The notes under the pieces were generated by a model. It worked only from the letters and a program-made list of their open reading frames with translations. It was not told where the DNA came from and made no database searches. The position numbers were made by a program, and so were the translations under genes. Shown here in pieces: positions 17,204 through 26,009 of a stretch of DNA of 64,000 nucleotides; positions within the stretch are counted from its first letter, which is position 1; each line of letters starts with the position of its first letter. Location of the stretch: NCBI GenBank assembly GCA_036961355.1, contig JBALVL010000005.1, forward strand, positions 62,001 through 126,000, given 5' to 3'. The DNA is from Motiliproteus sp036961355 (lineage in GTDB: Bacteria; Pseudomonadota; Gammaproteobacteria; Pseudomonadales; Balneatricaceae).

Positions 17204-17348
17204 TTTGGGGACCTATTTTGACAATTTTTACTTTCCCGCATTGGGTATGGTTGATGCCAGTTTGTTTTCGGCCTTGAGCCGGATGGGCGCAGATAAAAAA
17301 CCTACCGGTCGATGACGTAAGTTACGACCCGGCGGAGATAAAAATAAG

Positions 17349-18122
17349 ATGACCTCAAGCCCCGTAGCCTTAGAGCTAACCAACATCCATAAAACCTTCG
17401 GTTCGCTGGAGGTCCTTAAAGGGATCGATCTTACCGCGCACGAGCACGATGTGATCTCGATCATCGGATCGAGCGGCTCCGGTAAGAGCACCTTTCTACG
17501 CTGTATCAACCTGCTGGAGAACCCCACCGAGGGTGAGATCCGCATCACCGGTGAGCAGTTGGCCCTCAAGCGCGCCGCTAATGGCGATCTGGAAGCGGTC
17601 GATCAAAAGCAGCTCACCCTGATGCGAAAACGCCTCGGGTTTGTGTTTCAGAACTTTAATCTCTGGCCGCACATGAGCATTCTGCAGAACGTCATCGAAG
17701 CGCCGACCCACGTACTGAAACGTTCAAAAGCCGAAGCGATCGAACAGGCCGAAGCGCTGCTCGAAAAAGTCGGCCTCACGTCACGCAAAGATTTCTACCC
17801 CGGCCAACTGTCGGGAGGCCAGCAGCAACGTGTTGCGATCGCCCGCTCGCTGGCAATGGACCCTCAGGTACTGCTGTTCGACGAGCCCACCTCGGCGCTT
17901 GACCCCGAGCTGGTCGGCGAAGTGCTGGGCGTGATGCGCAGTCTGGCCGAAGAGGGACGCACTATGTTGGTGGTTACCCACGAGATGGCATTCGCGCGCG
18001 AAGTTTCCAACCAGGTGATGTTTCTGCACCAAGGCAAAGTTGAGGAGTATGGGCCACCGTCACAAGTGTTCGGCAACCCCTCGTCTCAGCGCTGCCAAGA
18101 ATTTATCTCCGGCGTTTTCTAA
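17349..18122 (+). CDS. aotP: Arginine/ornithine ABC transporter ATP-binding protein
   Basis: 257 residues, polar amino-acid importer ATPase (HisP/GlnQ/AotP). Walker A is GSSGSGKST, the signature is LSGGQQQRVAIARSLA, Walker B is VLLFDEPTSALDPE, and the switch His is in VVTHEMAFAREVS. Length and motifs are fully typical. It is the first gene of a four-gene importer (ATPase, binding protein, two permeases), directly after argR on the same strand. The substrate is inferred from the neighbouring arginine regulon and not read from this subunit. Confidence 0.93.
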   Translation: MTSSPVALELTNIHKTFGSLEVLKGIDLTAHEHDVISIIGSSGSGKSTFLRCINLLENPTEGEIRITGEQLALKRAANGDLEAVDQKQLTLMRKRLGFVFQNFNLWPHMSILQNVIEAPTHVLKRSKAEAIEQAEALLEKVGLTSRKDFYPGQLSGGQQQRVAIARSLAMDPQVLLFDEPTSALDPELVGEVLGVMRSLAEEGRTMLVVTHEMAFAREVSNQVMFLHQGKVEEYGPPSQVFGNPSSQRCQEFISGVF

Positions 18123-18226
18123 ACGCCTGCGGTCAGTATTTTCTTTTTGTTCCACCCGTCAGTCTCGACCACTGCGACTTCGTTGGTGGTTCGATGTTGC
18201 TATAAAAATAACTATAGGATGTGAAA

Positions 18227-18997
18227 ATGACTATCAAAAAAACCTTCAAGAATGCCGTGATCGGCACCCTGCTTGTTGCCGGTGTTTCCATGGCTTCGAC
18301 TGCTGCAATAGCCAAAGACAAGATCCGCTTTGCCACCGAAGGTGCCTGGGCTCCGTTTAACTTTATCGATAGCAGCGGTACCCCTCAGGGATTCGACATC
18401 GATATCGCCAACGCGTTATGCGCCAAGCTTGATGCCGAATGCACCATGCAGACGCAAGACTGGGACGGCTTGATCCCGGCGCTGAAAGTGAAGAAGTTTG
18501 ATGCCATCATCGCGTCGATGTCGATCACTGCGGATCGCGCCAAGCAGGTCGATTTTTCTGATCATTACTACAGCGGTGGTCTACGTTATGTTGCCGCCAA
18601 AGAGCAGACGTTCGAGACCAGCAAGGACGGCTTAAAGGGCAAAGTGATCGGCGCTCAGCGTGCCACCATCGCGGGCCTGTACCTGGAAGATAACCTTGCC
18701 GACGTAGTTAAAATTAAGCTCTACGATAATAACGACAACGTCTATCTGGATCTGAAGTCCGGCCGTCTGGACGGCGCGCTGTCTGACGAGTTGCCCACCT
18801 ACGAGTGGCTGAAGTCCGATGCTGCCAAAGGTTTCGAGTACAAAGGTGAGGCGTTTGCTAAAGACGACAAGATAGCCATCGCGGTTCGCAAAGGCGACAA
18901 GCTGCGCGAAAAGCTCAACAAAGCACTGGCCGAGATCATCGCCGACGGCACCTACGCCAAGATCAACGCCAAGTACTTCCCTTTCCCAATCTATTAA
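18227..18997 (+). CDS. aotJ: Periplasmic arginine/ornithine-binding protein
   Basis: 256 residues. A Sec signal peptide (positively charged MTIKKTFKNA, hydrophobic VIGTLLVAGVSMAST, cleavage near AIAKD) is followed by a type II periplasmic binding fold: RFATEGAWAPFNFIDSSG, GFDIDIANALC, WDGLIPALKVKKFDAIIASM. This pattern is that of ArgT/HisJ/AotJ proteins, which bind basic amino acids. ATG at 18227, with GGAT upstream, is chosen over GTG at 18221. A strong hairpin follows the gene. Confidence 0.93.
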   Translation: MTIKKTFKNAVIGTLLVAGVSMASTAAIAKDKIRFATEGAWAPFNFIDSSGTPQGFDIDIANALCAKLDAECTMQTQDWDGLIPALKVKKFDAIIASMSITADRAKQVDFSDHYYSGGLRYVAAKEQTFETSKDGLKGKVIGAQRATIAGLYLEDNLADVVKIKLYDNNDNVYLDLKSGRLDGALSDELPTYEWLKSDAAKGFEYKGEAFAKDDKIAIAVRKGDKLREKLNKALAEIIADGTYAKINAKYFPFPIY

Positions 18998-19027
18998 TTG
19001 GGAGCCTGAATCCGCTCATAACCTCAA

Positions 19028-19048
19028 GCAGCCGGGCTCCCCGGCTGC
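19028..19048 (+). promoter_or_regulatory. Stem-loop between binding protein and permease genes
   Basis: GCAGCCGGG and CCCGGCTGC form a perfect 9-base stem with a CTC loop and no following T run. Such intergenic stems after binding-protein genes protect the 3' end of that message and lower permease expression, as known for hisJ/malE. Function is inferred. Confidence 0.6.
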
Positions 19049-19068
19049 TGTCACCGTGAGGATTTATC

Positions 19069-19755
19069 ATGCTGGATCTGCATGGATTTGGTGACCAGCT
19101 GCTGGCAGGCAGCTGGATTACCGTTCAGCTGGCAATCTGCTCTGTCGCGCTGGGGCTAATTTTTGGCCTGGCCGGTGCGGCCGCCAAATTGTCGGCGTTT
19201 ACACCTGCCCGTGCGATAGCCACCGGTTACACCAGCCTGATTCGGGGGATCCCCGAACTGCTGACCGTGTTAATCATCTACTTCGGTGCCACCAGCGTAT
19301 TGATGTCGATCGGCAGCCTGTTTGGCTACGAAGAATACATCGAGATCAGCCCGTTTCTGGCCGGTGTTATCGCTCTGAGCCTGACCTTTGGTGCTTATGC
19401 CACCGAGGTGTTGCGCGGCGCAATGCTGGCGATCCCCCCCGGGCAACGCGAAGCCGGTCTGGTGCTGGGAATGAGCCCGCTGCGGATCTTTTTCCGGATC
19501 ACCTTGCCGCAGGTATGGCGACTAGCGCTGCCGGGGCTGGGAAACCTGTTTCTGGTACTGCTCAAAGATACCGCGTTAGTTTCGGTCATCGGCCTGGAAG
19601 ATATCATGCGCAAAGCCAACGTCGCCGTCGGCTTTACCAAAGAACCGTTTCTGTTCTACATGACCGCGGCTCTCATTTATCTGGCGATGACCGTTTTCAC
19701 CATGGTAGTGATCCATGTGTTGGAAAATCGCGCCAACTACGCCTATATGCGCTGA
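19069..19755 (+). CDS. aotQ: Arginine/ornithine ABC transporter permease 1
   Basis: 228 residues, HisQ/AotQ-type inner-membrane permease. It starts with a periplasmic/first membrane segment (LLAGSWITVQLAICSVALGLIFGLAGA), has IRGIPELLTVLIIYFG, and the ATPase-coupling EAA loop GQREAGLVLGMSPLRIFFRITLPQ. About five membrane segments. It pairs with the next gene's product as a heterodimer; the genes are separated by only ten bases. Confidence 0.93.
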   Translation: MLDLHGFGDQLLAGSWITVQLAICSVALGLIFGLAGAAAKLSAFTPARAIATGYTSLIRGIPELLTVLIIYFGATSVLMSIGSLFGYEEYIEISPFLAGVIALSLTFGAYATEVLRGAMLAIPPGQREAGLVLGMSPLRIFFRITLPQVWRLALPGLGNLFLVLLKDTALVSVIGLEDIMRKANVAVGFTKEPFLFYMTAALIYLAMTVFTMVVIHVLENRANYAYMR

Positions 19756-19765
19756 GGGACTGGTT

Positions 19766-20455
19766 ATGGATTACGACGTAATTATTGAACACTTCCCGAG
19801 GCTGCTCGAAGGTGCCTGGGTCACCATACAGCTGGTACTGATCTCCGGCGTTATCGGCTCGCTGTTAGCGATTCCCATTGGTCTGGCACGTCACTCCGAT
19901 CGCTGGCTGATCAAAGGGCTGCCCTACGGTTACATCTTCTTTTTCCGCGGCACCCCGCTGCTGGTACAGATGTTCCTGGTCTATTACGGCGTGGCCCAGT
20001 TTGAAGCGGTACGCGAGAGCTTCTTATGGCCATACCTGCGCGAACCTTACTGGTGTGCCATCATCGCTTTTTGCCTTAACACGTCGGCCTATACGGCAGA
20101 GATTCTGCGCGGCGCACTGGGTGCGATTCCCCGCGGTGAGGTTGAGGCTTGCAAGGTACTGGGAATGTCGAAGGCGCTGTCCTATCGACGCATCCTGCTG
20201 CCACGGGCGTTTGGCATGATCGTACCGGCTTACGGCAATGAGATCATCCTGATGCTCAAGAGCAGTGCGCTGGCCAGCACCATCACGCTTCTTGATCTAA
20301 CGGGAATGGCGCGCACCATCATCGCCAGAACCTACACCCCGATCGAGATCTTTCTGGCCGCCGGTGCCATCTATCTGGCGATAAGTTTGGTGATCATCGG
20401 ACTATTCCGGTTGATAGAGCAGCGCCAGAATCGTTATATGCAACCGTTGTCATAG
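19766..20455 (+). CDS. aotM: Arginine/ornithine ABC transporter permease 2
   Basis: 229 residues, HisM/AotM-type permease. Seen: FFRGTPLLVQMFLVYYG, the EAA loop RGEVEACKVLGMSKALSYRRILLPRA and about five membrane segments. ATG at 19766 with GAGGGA upstream is chosen; an earlier in-frame ATG lies inside aotQ. It ends the importer operon, convergent with mgtE. Confidence 0.93.
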   Translation: MDYDVIIEHFPRLLEGAWVTIQLVLISGVIGSLLAIPIGLARHSDRWLIKGLPYGYIFFFRGTPLLVQMFLVYYGVAQFEAVRESFLWPYLREPYWCAIIAFCLNTSAYTAEILRGALGAIPRGEVEACKVLGMSKALSYRRILLPRAFGMIVPAYGNEIILMLKSSALASTITLLDLTGMARTIIARTYTPIEIFLAAGAIYLAISLVIIGLFRLIEQRQNRYMQPLS

Positions 20456-20530
20456 CGTGATTGATTAGCTGATCGCACAATAAAACCAAGGACTTCGTAC
20501 AAATTTAAACCACTAATTTATGGCCTCTGA

Positions 20531-21892
20531 TCAGAGCAAGATCAATGATCCCAAGCTCAGAAAAACCAGAAAACCGACCACGTCGGTGGCAGTTGTTAAC
20601 ACTACTCCACCGGCCAACGCTGGATCGATTCCAATCTGCTTGAGCGACATAGGAATGACGGCACCGGCTAAGGCGCCAGTCACCATGGCAACCAGCAGAG
20701 CCAGTCCGAATACCAACCCAAGCATCGCATCGCCAAACCAGGCGTAGGCGATAGCGGCGACAATCAACGCCCAAAAGACTCCGTTCAACAAACCAATTCC
20801 CAGTTCGTGGCGCAGCAAACGCCAGAAGTTACTTCGCCCTACCTGATCGAGGGCGATCCCCCTGGTGATCAGTGTCAATGTCTGACTGCCAGCAATACCG
20901 CCCATGCTGGCAACCACAGGCATCAACACCGCCAACGCAACGATCTGTTCAATGGTTTGTTCGTAGAGGCTGATTACACTGGCAGCAGCAAACGCGGTGA
21001 CCAGGTTGATGCCAAGCCACACTGCACGACGGAACGACCCCTGCAGGACTGGAGCAAACATCTCCTCGCCAGAATCAAGGCCGGCTCTGCCCAGCAGTTC
21101 TCGGTCGGTTTCCTCACGTAGAACGTCGATCACATCATCGACTGTGATACGTCCCAGCAGGTTGTTTTCGTCGTCAACCACCGGAGCTGAGATCAAATCT
21201 TTATCGGTGAAAATTCGAGCCACTTGGGAAGCCGGCTGTAAGGGGGTAAAACAGGTCACCGCTTCGACCATAGCTTCAGATACCTTGATATCCATATCCA
21301 TCGAAACCAGGCTACTCAGCGGTAATAACCCCCGCAGACAGTTAGTACGGTCGACTACCATCAAGCTGTCTAGGTGCTCGGGCAAAGCTCCCTCTTTGCT
21401 GCGCAAACGCCGAAGAAAACGTAACACCGATTTAAGAGTGACGTCGGCGCGTACAGCGGTTGCATCGACATCCATTAAGCCGCCGGCGGTGCTGTCAGGA
21501 TAGTTTTTAACCGTGGCGTAACGCTGCTTGCGTTGATCGTCCATGGCTTCGACCATGGCGTTGACGACGGAGATTGGCAGGTCATCATCCAGGTCAGCCA
21601 ATTCATCCATCTGCACCACAGACAAGCATTCGATTAGGCGGTCATGATCTGTGTGTTTGATCAGCCTGCGACGAGTATCAACGTGGGACTCGAGCAGAAC
21701 CTCTGCCATTTTCGCTAGCGGTACTTGGGCCCAAAGGTGAACTCTCAGATCACTGGGAAGGGCTTCGATCGCCCGCGCCAGTTCTGGGGGTGACAGGGAA
21801 GAGATGAGGTGGACGACGTCGGTGTCCGGTTGTATTTCGAGTATGTCACTCAGAATGCCGATCAGTTCGTGCAACTTGGTTTTGCCGGGCAT
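20531..21892 (-). CDS. mgtE: Magnesium transporter MgtE
   Basis: 453 residues with the full MgtE layout: cytoplasmic N domain (about 1-130; PPELARAIEALPSD), two CBS domains (about 130-255; ending LLGRITVDDVIDVLREE), the connecting plug helix, then about five membrane segments with the pore motif PVVASMGGIAGSQTLTL and the C-terminal ALAGGVVLTTATDVVGF. MgtE is a Mg2+ channel whose cytoplasmic domains close it at high Mg2+. ATG at 21892 has AAAGGA upstream. A strong hairpin lies just before the ribosome site. Monocistronic. Confidence 0.95.
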   Translation of the reverse strand: MPGKTKLHELIGILSDILEIQPDTDVVHLISSLSPPELARAIEALPSDLRVHLWAQVPLAKMAEVLLESHVDTRRRLIKHTDHDRLIECLSVVQMDELADLDDDLPISVVNAMVEAMDDQRKQRYATVKNYPDSTAGGLMDVDATAVRADVTLKSVLRFLRRLRSKEGALPEHLDSLMVVDRTNCLRGLLPLSSLVSMDMDIKVSEAMVEAVTCFTPLQPASQVARIFTDKDLISAPVVDDENNLLGRITVDDVIDVLREETDRELLGRAGLDSGEEMFAPVLQGSFRRAVWLGINLVTAFAAASVISLYEQTIEQIVALAVLMPVVASMGGIAGSQTLTLITRGIALDQVGRSNFWRLLRHELGIGLLNGVFWALIVAAIAYAWFGDAMLGLVFGLALLVAMVTGALAGAVIPMSLKQIGIDPALAGGVVLTTATDVVGFLVFLSLGSLILL

Positions 21893-21913
21893 TAAACGTT
21901 CCTTTGTTGATAT

Positions 21914-21952
21914 AACAGAAGGCAACATTGCTGAGCAATATTGCCTTCTGTT
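21914..21952 (-). promoter_or_regulatory. Long hairpin in the mgtE 5' leader
   Basis: Arms 21914-21931 and 21935-21952 pair over 18 positions with one mismatch around a three-base loop. The stem ends about 9 bases before the mgtE Shine-Dalgarno sequence (around 21900-21905). No T run follows in the mgtE direction, so it is not a plain terminator. A second possible stem (AGTGCTG 21987-21993 with CAGCACT 22019-22025) lies further upstream. It does not look like the known, much larger M-box. Confidence 0.55.
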
Positions 21953-22102
21953 CTATTCCGATGAGTACCCCTAAGTATGGTCGTACAGTGCTGCCAACGA
22001 GGATTTATCGCCATAATCCAGCACTCCATCTTTTGAAGAAAGATAATGTGTTGCGCTGATCAGTTGAATCCACAGCGCGAAGCTTGCCTGATAGCAACCG
22101 GT

Positions 22103-23521
22103 TTACTCCCCCCCGCCTTGTAACAAAGCCCCCAGCGCCGCCAACGCCTTCACCCGCTGATCGGTCCACGGATGGGCGTAACTAATACGTAACGCATTGC
22201 GATAGCGCTCCTGTACCGTGAACAACCGGCCCGGGGTCAGCACCAGTCCCTCTTTCAGGGCGCGGTGGTAGAGCTTCAGTGTGTCGACCGATTCGGGCAG
22301 TTCGAGCCACAGTGACAACCCTCCTTGGGGGCGGCTACAGCTCTCCGACATCGGCAAGTGCAGGCGGATTAACTCCAGTAACTGCTGGTATTGCTGGCGT
22401 AGTTGCTGACGTCGCAACCGCAGGTGGCGGTCGAAGCTACCCTCTTCCAGAAAATAGGCCAACCCGCGCTGCTGTGCCTGACAGCTGGACAGGCTGGTAA
22501 CCAATTTCAGTTGTTTGACCCGATCACGGTACTTTCCCGGTGCGATCCAGCCGATGCGCAGGTCTCGCGACAGGCTTTTGGATACCGAGGAGCAGAGCAA
22601 CACCGAGCCGCTGCTGTCATAACTGTGCAGCGTACGGGGCCGACTCTCGCCGAAACCAAGCTCTCCGTAGATATCATCCTCGATAATCGGGATAGCCCGA
22701 CTCTGAGCCAGTTCAAGAATTCGCTGCTTATGCGCATCCGGCATACTGCCACCGGTGGGCGTGCTGTAGCAGGGAGAAACCACCAGCGCCTTGATATCCC
22801 AATGCTGCAACGCCAGCTCCAGCGCTTCGGGACTCAGGCCTTGTTCCGACGAGCTCGGCAACTCCAGCACCTTTAAGCCGAGCGCTTCAAGCAGCTGAAA
22901 AATGCCATAGAAGCCGGGCGATTCAACGGCCACCACATCGCCTCGCTGGGTGGTAGCCATCAGCGCCAACAGCAGTGCATTCTGGCAACCGGAGGTGATA
23001 ATCAGATCGTCTGAGCTGACCCGGCTACCCGCCAACCCGAGCCGTTGCGCCAATAGTTCTCGCAGTACTGGCAGACCGGCGGGTTCGTCATAGTTGAGCT
23101 GCTCTTGGTTGGTCTGCCGTCGTAACGCACGGGCCAGGCAACGTCGCAATGCTTCGTTGCCCGGCGTGCTGTCCTGGGCGGAGATGATGTCGAAGGCGGC
23201 GCCCCGATCCATGATATCGATCAGTACCTGGCCTGCGGTAACCGGCAGCGGGGTGGCTTCGGGTTGACTGATGGAGGGCATTTTTACCAGCAGCGTATCG
23301 GCCGGTTGCGGCGCATTAACGTAATAACCCGAGCGCGGCCGTGCCGAAATCAGGCCATCGGCTTCGAGCCGGTCGTAGGCCGCCAGAATGGTAGATTTTG
23401 ATAACTTACGCTCCAGACTGAGCCCGCGTACGGAGGGCATTCGTTCGCCAACGGAACGCTGTCCGGTGCGAATCTCTTCGGTCAGGTCGTCTATCAGTTG
23501 TTGGTACAGGTAGTCTGACAC
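22103..23521 (-). CDS. MocR family regulator (GntR HTH fused to PLP aminotransferase domain)
   Basis: 472 residues. A GntR winged helix occupies 1-75 (GERMPSVRGLSLERKLSKST, AAYDRLEADGLISARPRSGYYV), followed by a type I aminotransferase fold with the PLP Asp region (SPCYSTPTGGSMPD) and the Schiff-base Lys in CSSVSKSLSRDLRIGW. MocR proteins use PLP or its amino-acid adduct as effector. GTG start at 23521 behind AGGA. It is divergent from cysI, and CTGTAC repeats in the shared region suggest it controls itself and perhaps cysI. The regulated pathway is not known. Confidence 0.92.
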   Translation of the reverse strand: MSDYLYQQLIDDLTEEIRTGQRSVGERMPSVRGLSLERKLSKSTILAAYDRLEADGLISARPRSGYYVNAPQPADTLLVKMPSISQPEATPLPVTAGQVLIDIMDRGAAFDIISAQDSTPGNEALRRCLARALRRQTNQEQLNYDEPAGLPVLRELLAQRLGLAGSRVSSDDLIITSGCQNALLLALMATTQRGDVVAVESPGFYGIFQLLEALGLKVLELPSSSEQGLSPEALELALQHWDIKALVVSPCYSTPTGGSMPDAHKQRILELAQSRAIPIIEDDIYGELGFGESRPRTLHSYDSSGSVLLCSSVSKSLSRDLRIGWIAPGKYRDRVKQLKLVTSLSSCQAQQRGLAYFLEEGSFDRHLRLRRQQLRQQYQQLLELIRLHLPMSESCSRPQGGLSLWLELPESVDTLKLYHRALKEGLVLTPGRLFTVQERYRNALRISYAHPWTDQRVKALAALGALLQGGGE

Positions 23522-23606
23522 AGGTACAGATTCCTAAAAAGCGGCAGGTACAGTTGTAGAACAGCAAGCTTTGACCCCATAGATATAACAAAATCTGAAT
23601 CTGTAC
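23501..23606. promoter_or_regulatory. CTGTAC repeats between mocR-type gene and cysI
   Basis: CAGGTACAG occurs at 23521-23529 and 23545-23553, 24 bases apart, with GGTACAGG at 23503-23510 and the opposite-strand copy CTGTAC at 23601-23606. Direct plus inverted repeats of this kind are typical of MocR operators. They overlap the regulator's start codon, which fits autorepression. Confidence 0.5.
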
Positions 23607-23684
23607 TCCACCCCTCTCAGTTCATATCCTAATCGCATAGTAACGATGCCTGTAGATGAGGCGTTTCAAGAGGTGTGATGACCG

Positions 23685-25343
23685 ATGTACCAATACGATG
23701 ATTATGATCGCCAGGTAGTAAGCGACCGGGTACAACAGTTCAAGGGGCAGATGGATCGCTACCTTCAAGGCGAACTCAGCGAAGAGGTATTTTTACCGCT
23801 GCGGCTACAGAATGGTTTGTACGTGCAAAAGCATGCGCCGATGCTGCGGGTCGCGGTTCCCTACGGCATGTTATCCGCACAACAGCTGCGCAAGGTCAGT
23901 GTGGTTTCGCGACGCTATGACCGCGGTTATTGCCACATCACCACCCGCCAAAATATCCAGTTCAACTGGGTCGAGATGGATCAGGTGCCAACTATTCTGG
24001 AGCAGCTGCTGGACGTTGATATGCACGCGATCCAGACCAGCGGCAACTGCATTCGCAACACCACCTGCGATCCCTTGGCGGGTGTTGCTAAAGACGAGGC
24101 GGTCGATCCCCGTCCCTATTGCGAGATCATCCGTCAGTGGTCGATGATTCACCCGGAGTTTGCTTTCCTGCCCCGCAAATTCAAGATCGCGGTGATCGGT
24201 GCCAGCGAAGACCGTGCATCGATCCAGCTGCATGATATCGGTCTGCGACTGATCAAAAACAAAGAGGGAAACGTGGGCTTTCAGGTCTGGGTCGGTGGCG
24301 GTCTTGGCCGAACCCCAGTGCTGGCATCCGTGCTGCGTGAGTTTCTACCGCAACGCGAGCTACTGGCTTATCTTAAAGCCGTATTACGTGTCTTCAACCT
24401 GCACGGTCGTCGCGATAACAAATACAAAGCCCGTATCAAAATTCTAGTAAAGGCCTTGGGAGTAGCAAATTTCAAGGAGCAGGTTGAAGATCAATTTAAC
24501 CAGACTCGCAGCGCCGAGTATCTGCTCGATGATAACGAACTCAAACACGCACAATCGTTTTTCCAAGCGCCGCCCTATGAGCCCGTTGACGCAGTACAGA
24601 TCGAGGCCGAACTGGCCGGGCTACGCAGGCATAACCTGCTGTTCGATCGTTGGGTCGCCTACAACGTCACCGATCACAAGGTGCCGGGCTACGCCGCCGT
24701 TACCCTGTCGCTAAAATCAGCAGGACAGGCACCGGGCGATATCTCCGCCAGCCAGCTGGACTGGGTCGCCGAGCTGTCAGAGCGCTACAGTTTTGGCGAA
24801 GTACGCACCTCACAACAACAAAACCTGATCCTTCCCGATGTCAAAATTGCCAGTTTGTACGCACTGTGGCGGGAGTCGACCCAGGCCGAGCTGGCTACGC
24901 CAACGATCGGAACGGCGGCCGATATTGTCTGCTGTCCAGGGGCGGATTTCTGCAACCTCGCCACCGCCCGATCAATCCCGGTTAGTAGCGCCATTCAGCA
25001 ACGTTTTACCGATCTCGATAACCTCTACGATCTCGGCAAAATAAGCCTACGGATCTCAGGTTGTATCAACGCATGCGCCCACCATCACATCGCCAACATC
25101 GGCATTCTCGGTGTCGATAAGGGCGGACAAGAGTATTACCAGATCACCTTAGGCGGACGCTCGGGCAGCGATGCCCAGCTCGGCAAAGTGCTGGGACCTT
25201 CAGTGCCGGCAGACGCGGTGGCAGATGCGATGACCGACCTGTTTCAGGTTTATCTCAATCATCGTAACAGCCACGCTGAAACCTTCGTTGATACCTACCA
25301 ACGGATCGGTCGAGCGCCGTTTAAGGAGCAGGTTTATGCCTAA
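23685..25343 (+). CDS. cysI: Assimilatory sulfite reductase hemoprotein (ferredoxin-type)
   Basis: 552 residues, siroheme/4Fe-4S sulfite/nitrite reductase. Two half-domains (ferrodoxin-like, then sirohaem) repeat; the cluster ligands are in CCPGADFCNLA (about 416) and SGCINACAHHHIANIG (about 458). The siroheme-binding arginines lie around RRYDRGYCHITTRQN. The length and the partner DUF934 gene match the Pseudomonas-type CysI rather than the CysIJ enzyme, so electrons probably come from ferredoxin or an unlinked donor. It reduces sulfite to sulfide for cysteine synthesis. The next gene overlaps its 3' end by eight bases. Confidence 0.94.
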   Translation: MYQYDDYDRQVVSDRVQQFKGQMDRYLQGELSEEVFLPLRLQNGLYVQKHAPMLRVAVPYGMLSAQQLRKVSVVSRRYDRGYCHITTRQNIQFNWVEMDQVPTILEQLLDVDMHAIQTSGNCIRNTTCDPLAGVAKDEAVDPRPYCEIIRQWSMIHPEFAFLPRKFKIAVIGASEDRASIQLHDIGLRLIKNKEGNVGFQVWVGGGLGRTPVLASVLREFLPQRELLAYLKAVLRVFNLHGRRDNKYKARIKILVKALGVANFKEQVEDQFNQTRSAEYLLDDNELKHAQSFFQAPPYEPVDAVQIEAELAGLRRHNLLFDRWVAYNVTDHKVPGYAAVTLSLKSAGQAPGDISASQLDWVAELSERYSFGEVRTSQQQNLILPDVKIASLYALWRESTQAELATPTIGTAADIVCCPGADFCNLATARSIPVSSAIQQRFTDLDNLYDLGKISLRISGCINACAHHHIANIGILGVDKGGQEYYQITLGGRSGSDAQLGKVLGPSVPADAVADAMTDLFQVYLNHRNSHAETFVDTYQRIGRAPFKEQVYA

Positions 25344-25848
25344 CGTGATCAAAGACGGCGGCATCGTCGAGGACAGCTGGCAGCTCATCGAGATGGCAGA
25401 GACCGAGACCTTCAGTCCGCAACCCAAGCAGCAATATATCCTGCCGCTGTCCTTCTGGCTGGGCCTTGCTAATGGTGATGGAAGTGCATTAGACGCCTTC
25501 GACTGTCTTCCCGGTATCTGGATCGACGGCGATCAGGATCTGGAACCCTTTGCTGAGCGTATTTCCAAGCTACCGCTCGTCGCCATCCGCTTCGGCGCAT
25601 TCTCCGATGGCACCGGCTTCTCCACCGGCGCCTTACTGCGCGAAGCTTACGGCTATCAGGGTGAGCTCAGAGCCTTCGGCGATGTGATTGCCGATCAAGT
25701 GTCCAGCCTGAGGCGCTGTGGATTCAATGTCTTTTCACTGCAAGACAATGAAAACCTGGAGACCGCCTGTGCGCAGTTGGTGAACTCCAGCCTTTCCTAT
25801 CAGGGGTCGATCTACAACCCCAGAACACCCTTCAAATTTCGCTATTGA
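25336..25848 (+). CDS. DUF934 protein, sulfite reduction partner
   Basis: 170 residues beginning MPNVIKDGGIVEDSWQLIE, with the DUF934 core GIWIDGDQDLEP, LPLVAIRFGAFSDGTGFSTG and ELRAFGDVIADQ. DUF934 genes follow ferredoxin-type cysI in many proteobacteria and are annotated as involved in sulfite reduction; the biochemical role is not established. It starts inside the last codons of cysI (overlap eight bases), so it is coupled. The 39-residue membrane peptide gene follows after 16 bases. Confidence 0.92.
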   Translation: MPNVIKDGGIVEDSWQLIEMAETETFSPQPKQQYILPLSFWLGLANGDGSALDAFDCLPGIWIDGDQDLEPFAERISKLPLVAIRFGAFSDGTGFSTGALLREAYGYQGELRAFGDVIADQVSSLRRCGFNVFSLQDNENLETACAQLVNSSLSYQGSIYNPRTPFKFRY

Positions 25849-25864
25849 GTCAGAGGGATTACAG

Positions 25865-25984
25865 ATGTTGAATTTTGACGCCGTTGCTATCGGTTCGTTA
25901 CTCGCCCTCGTGGGATCCGTCGTTGTCTTTGTCATCGTCGGACTAAAGATCCGCAAGAAAATACGTGACCAAGAGCCGCACTGA
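25865..25984 (+). CDS. 39-residue single-pass membrane peptide
   Basis: A short gene with a good ribosome site (AGAGGG, eight to nine bases before ATG). The product starts MLNFDAVAIGSLLALVG, has one hydrophobic helix (about residues 6-27) and ends in a basic/polar tail KIRKKIRDQEPH, so the N-terminus should face the periplasm. It lies 16 bases after the DUF934 gene and 25 bases before the CcoG-like gene, all on one strand. By size and charge it resembles small oxidase subunits such as CcoQ/FixQ or CydX, but no family match can be claimed. Role unknown; assembly or stability of a membrane redox complex is a guess. Confidence 0.65.
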   Translation: MLNFDAVAIGSLLALVGSVVVFVIVGLKIRKKIRDQEPH

Positions 25985-26009
25985 ATCGTTGCTACAGAGG
26001 TAAAAAACC

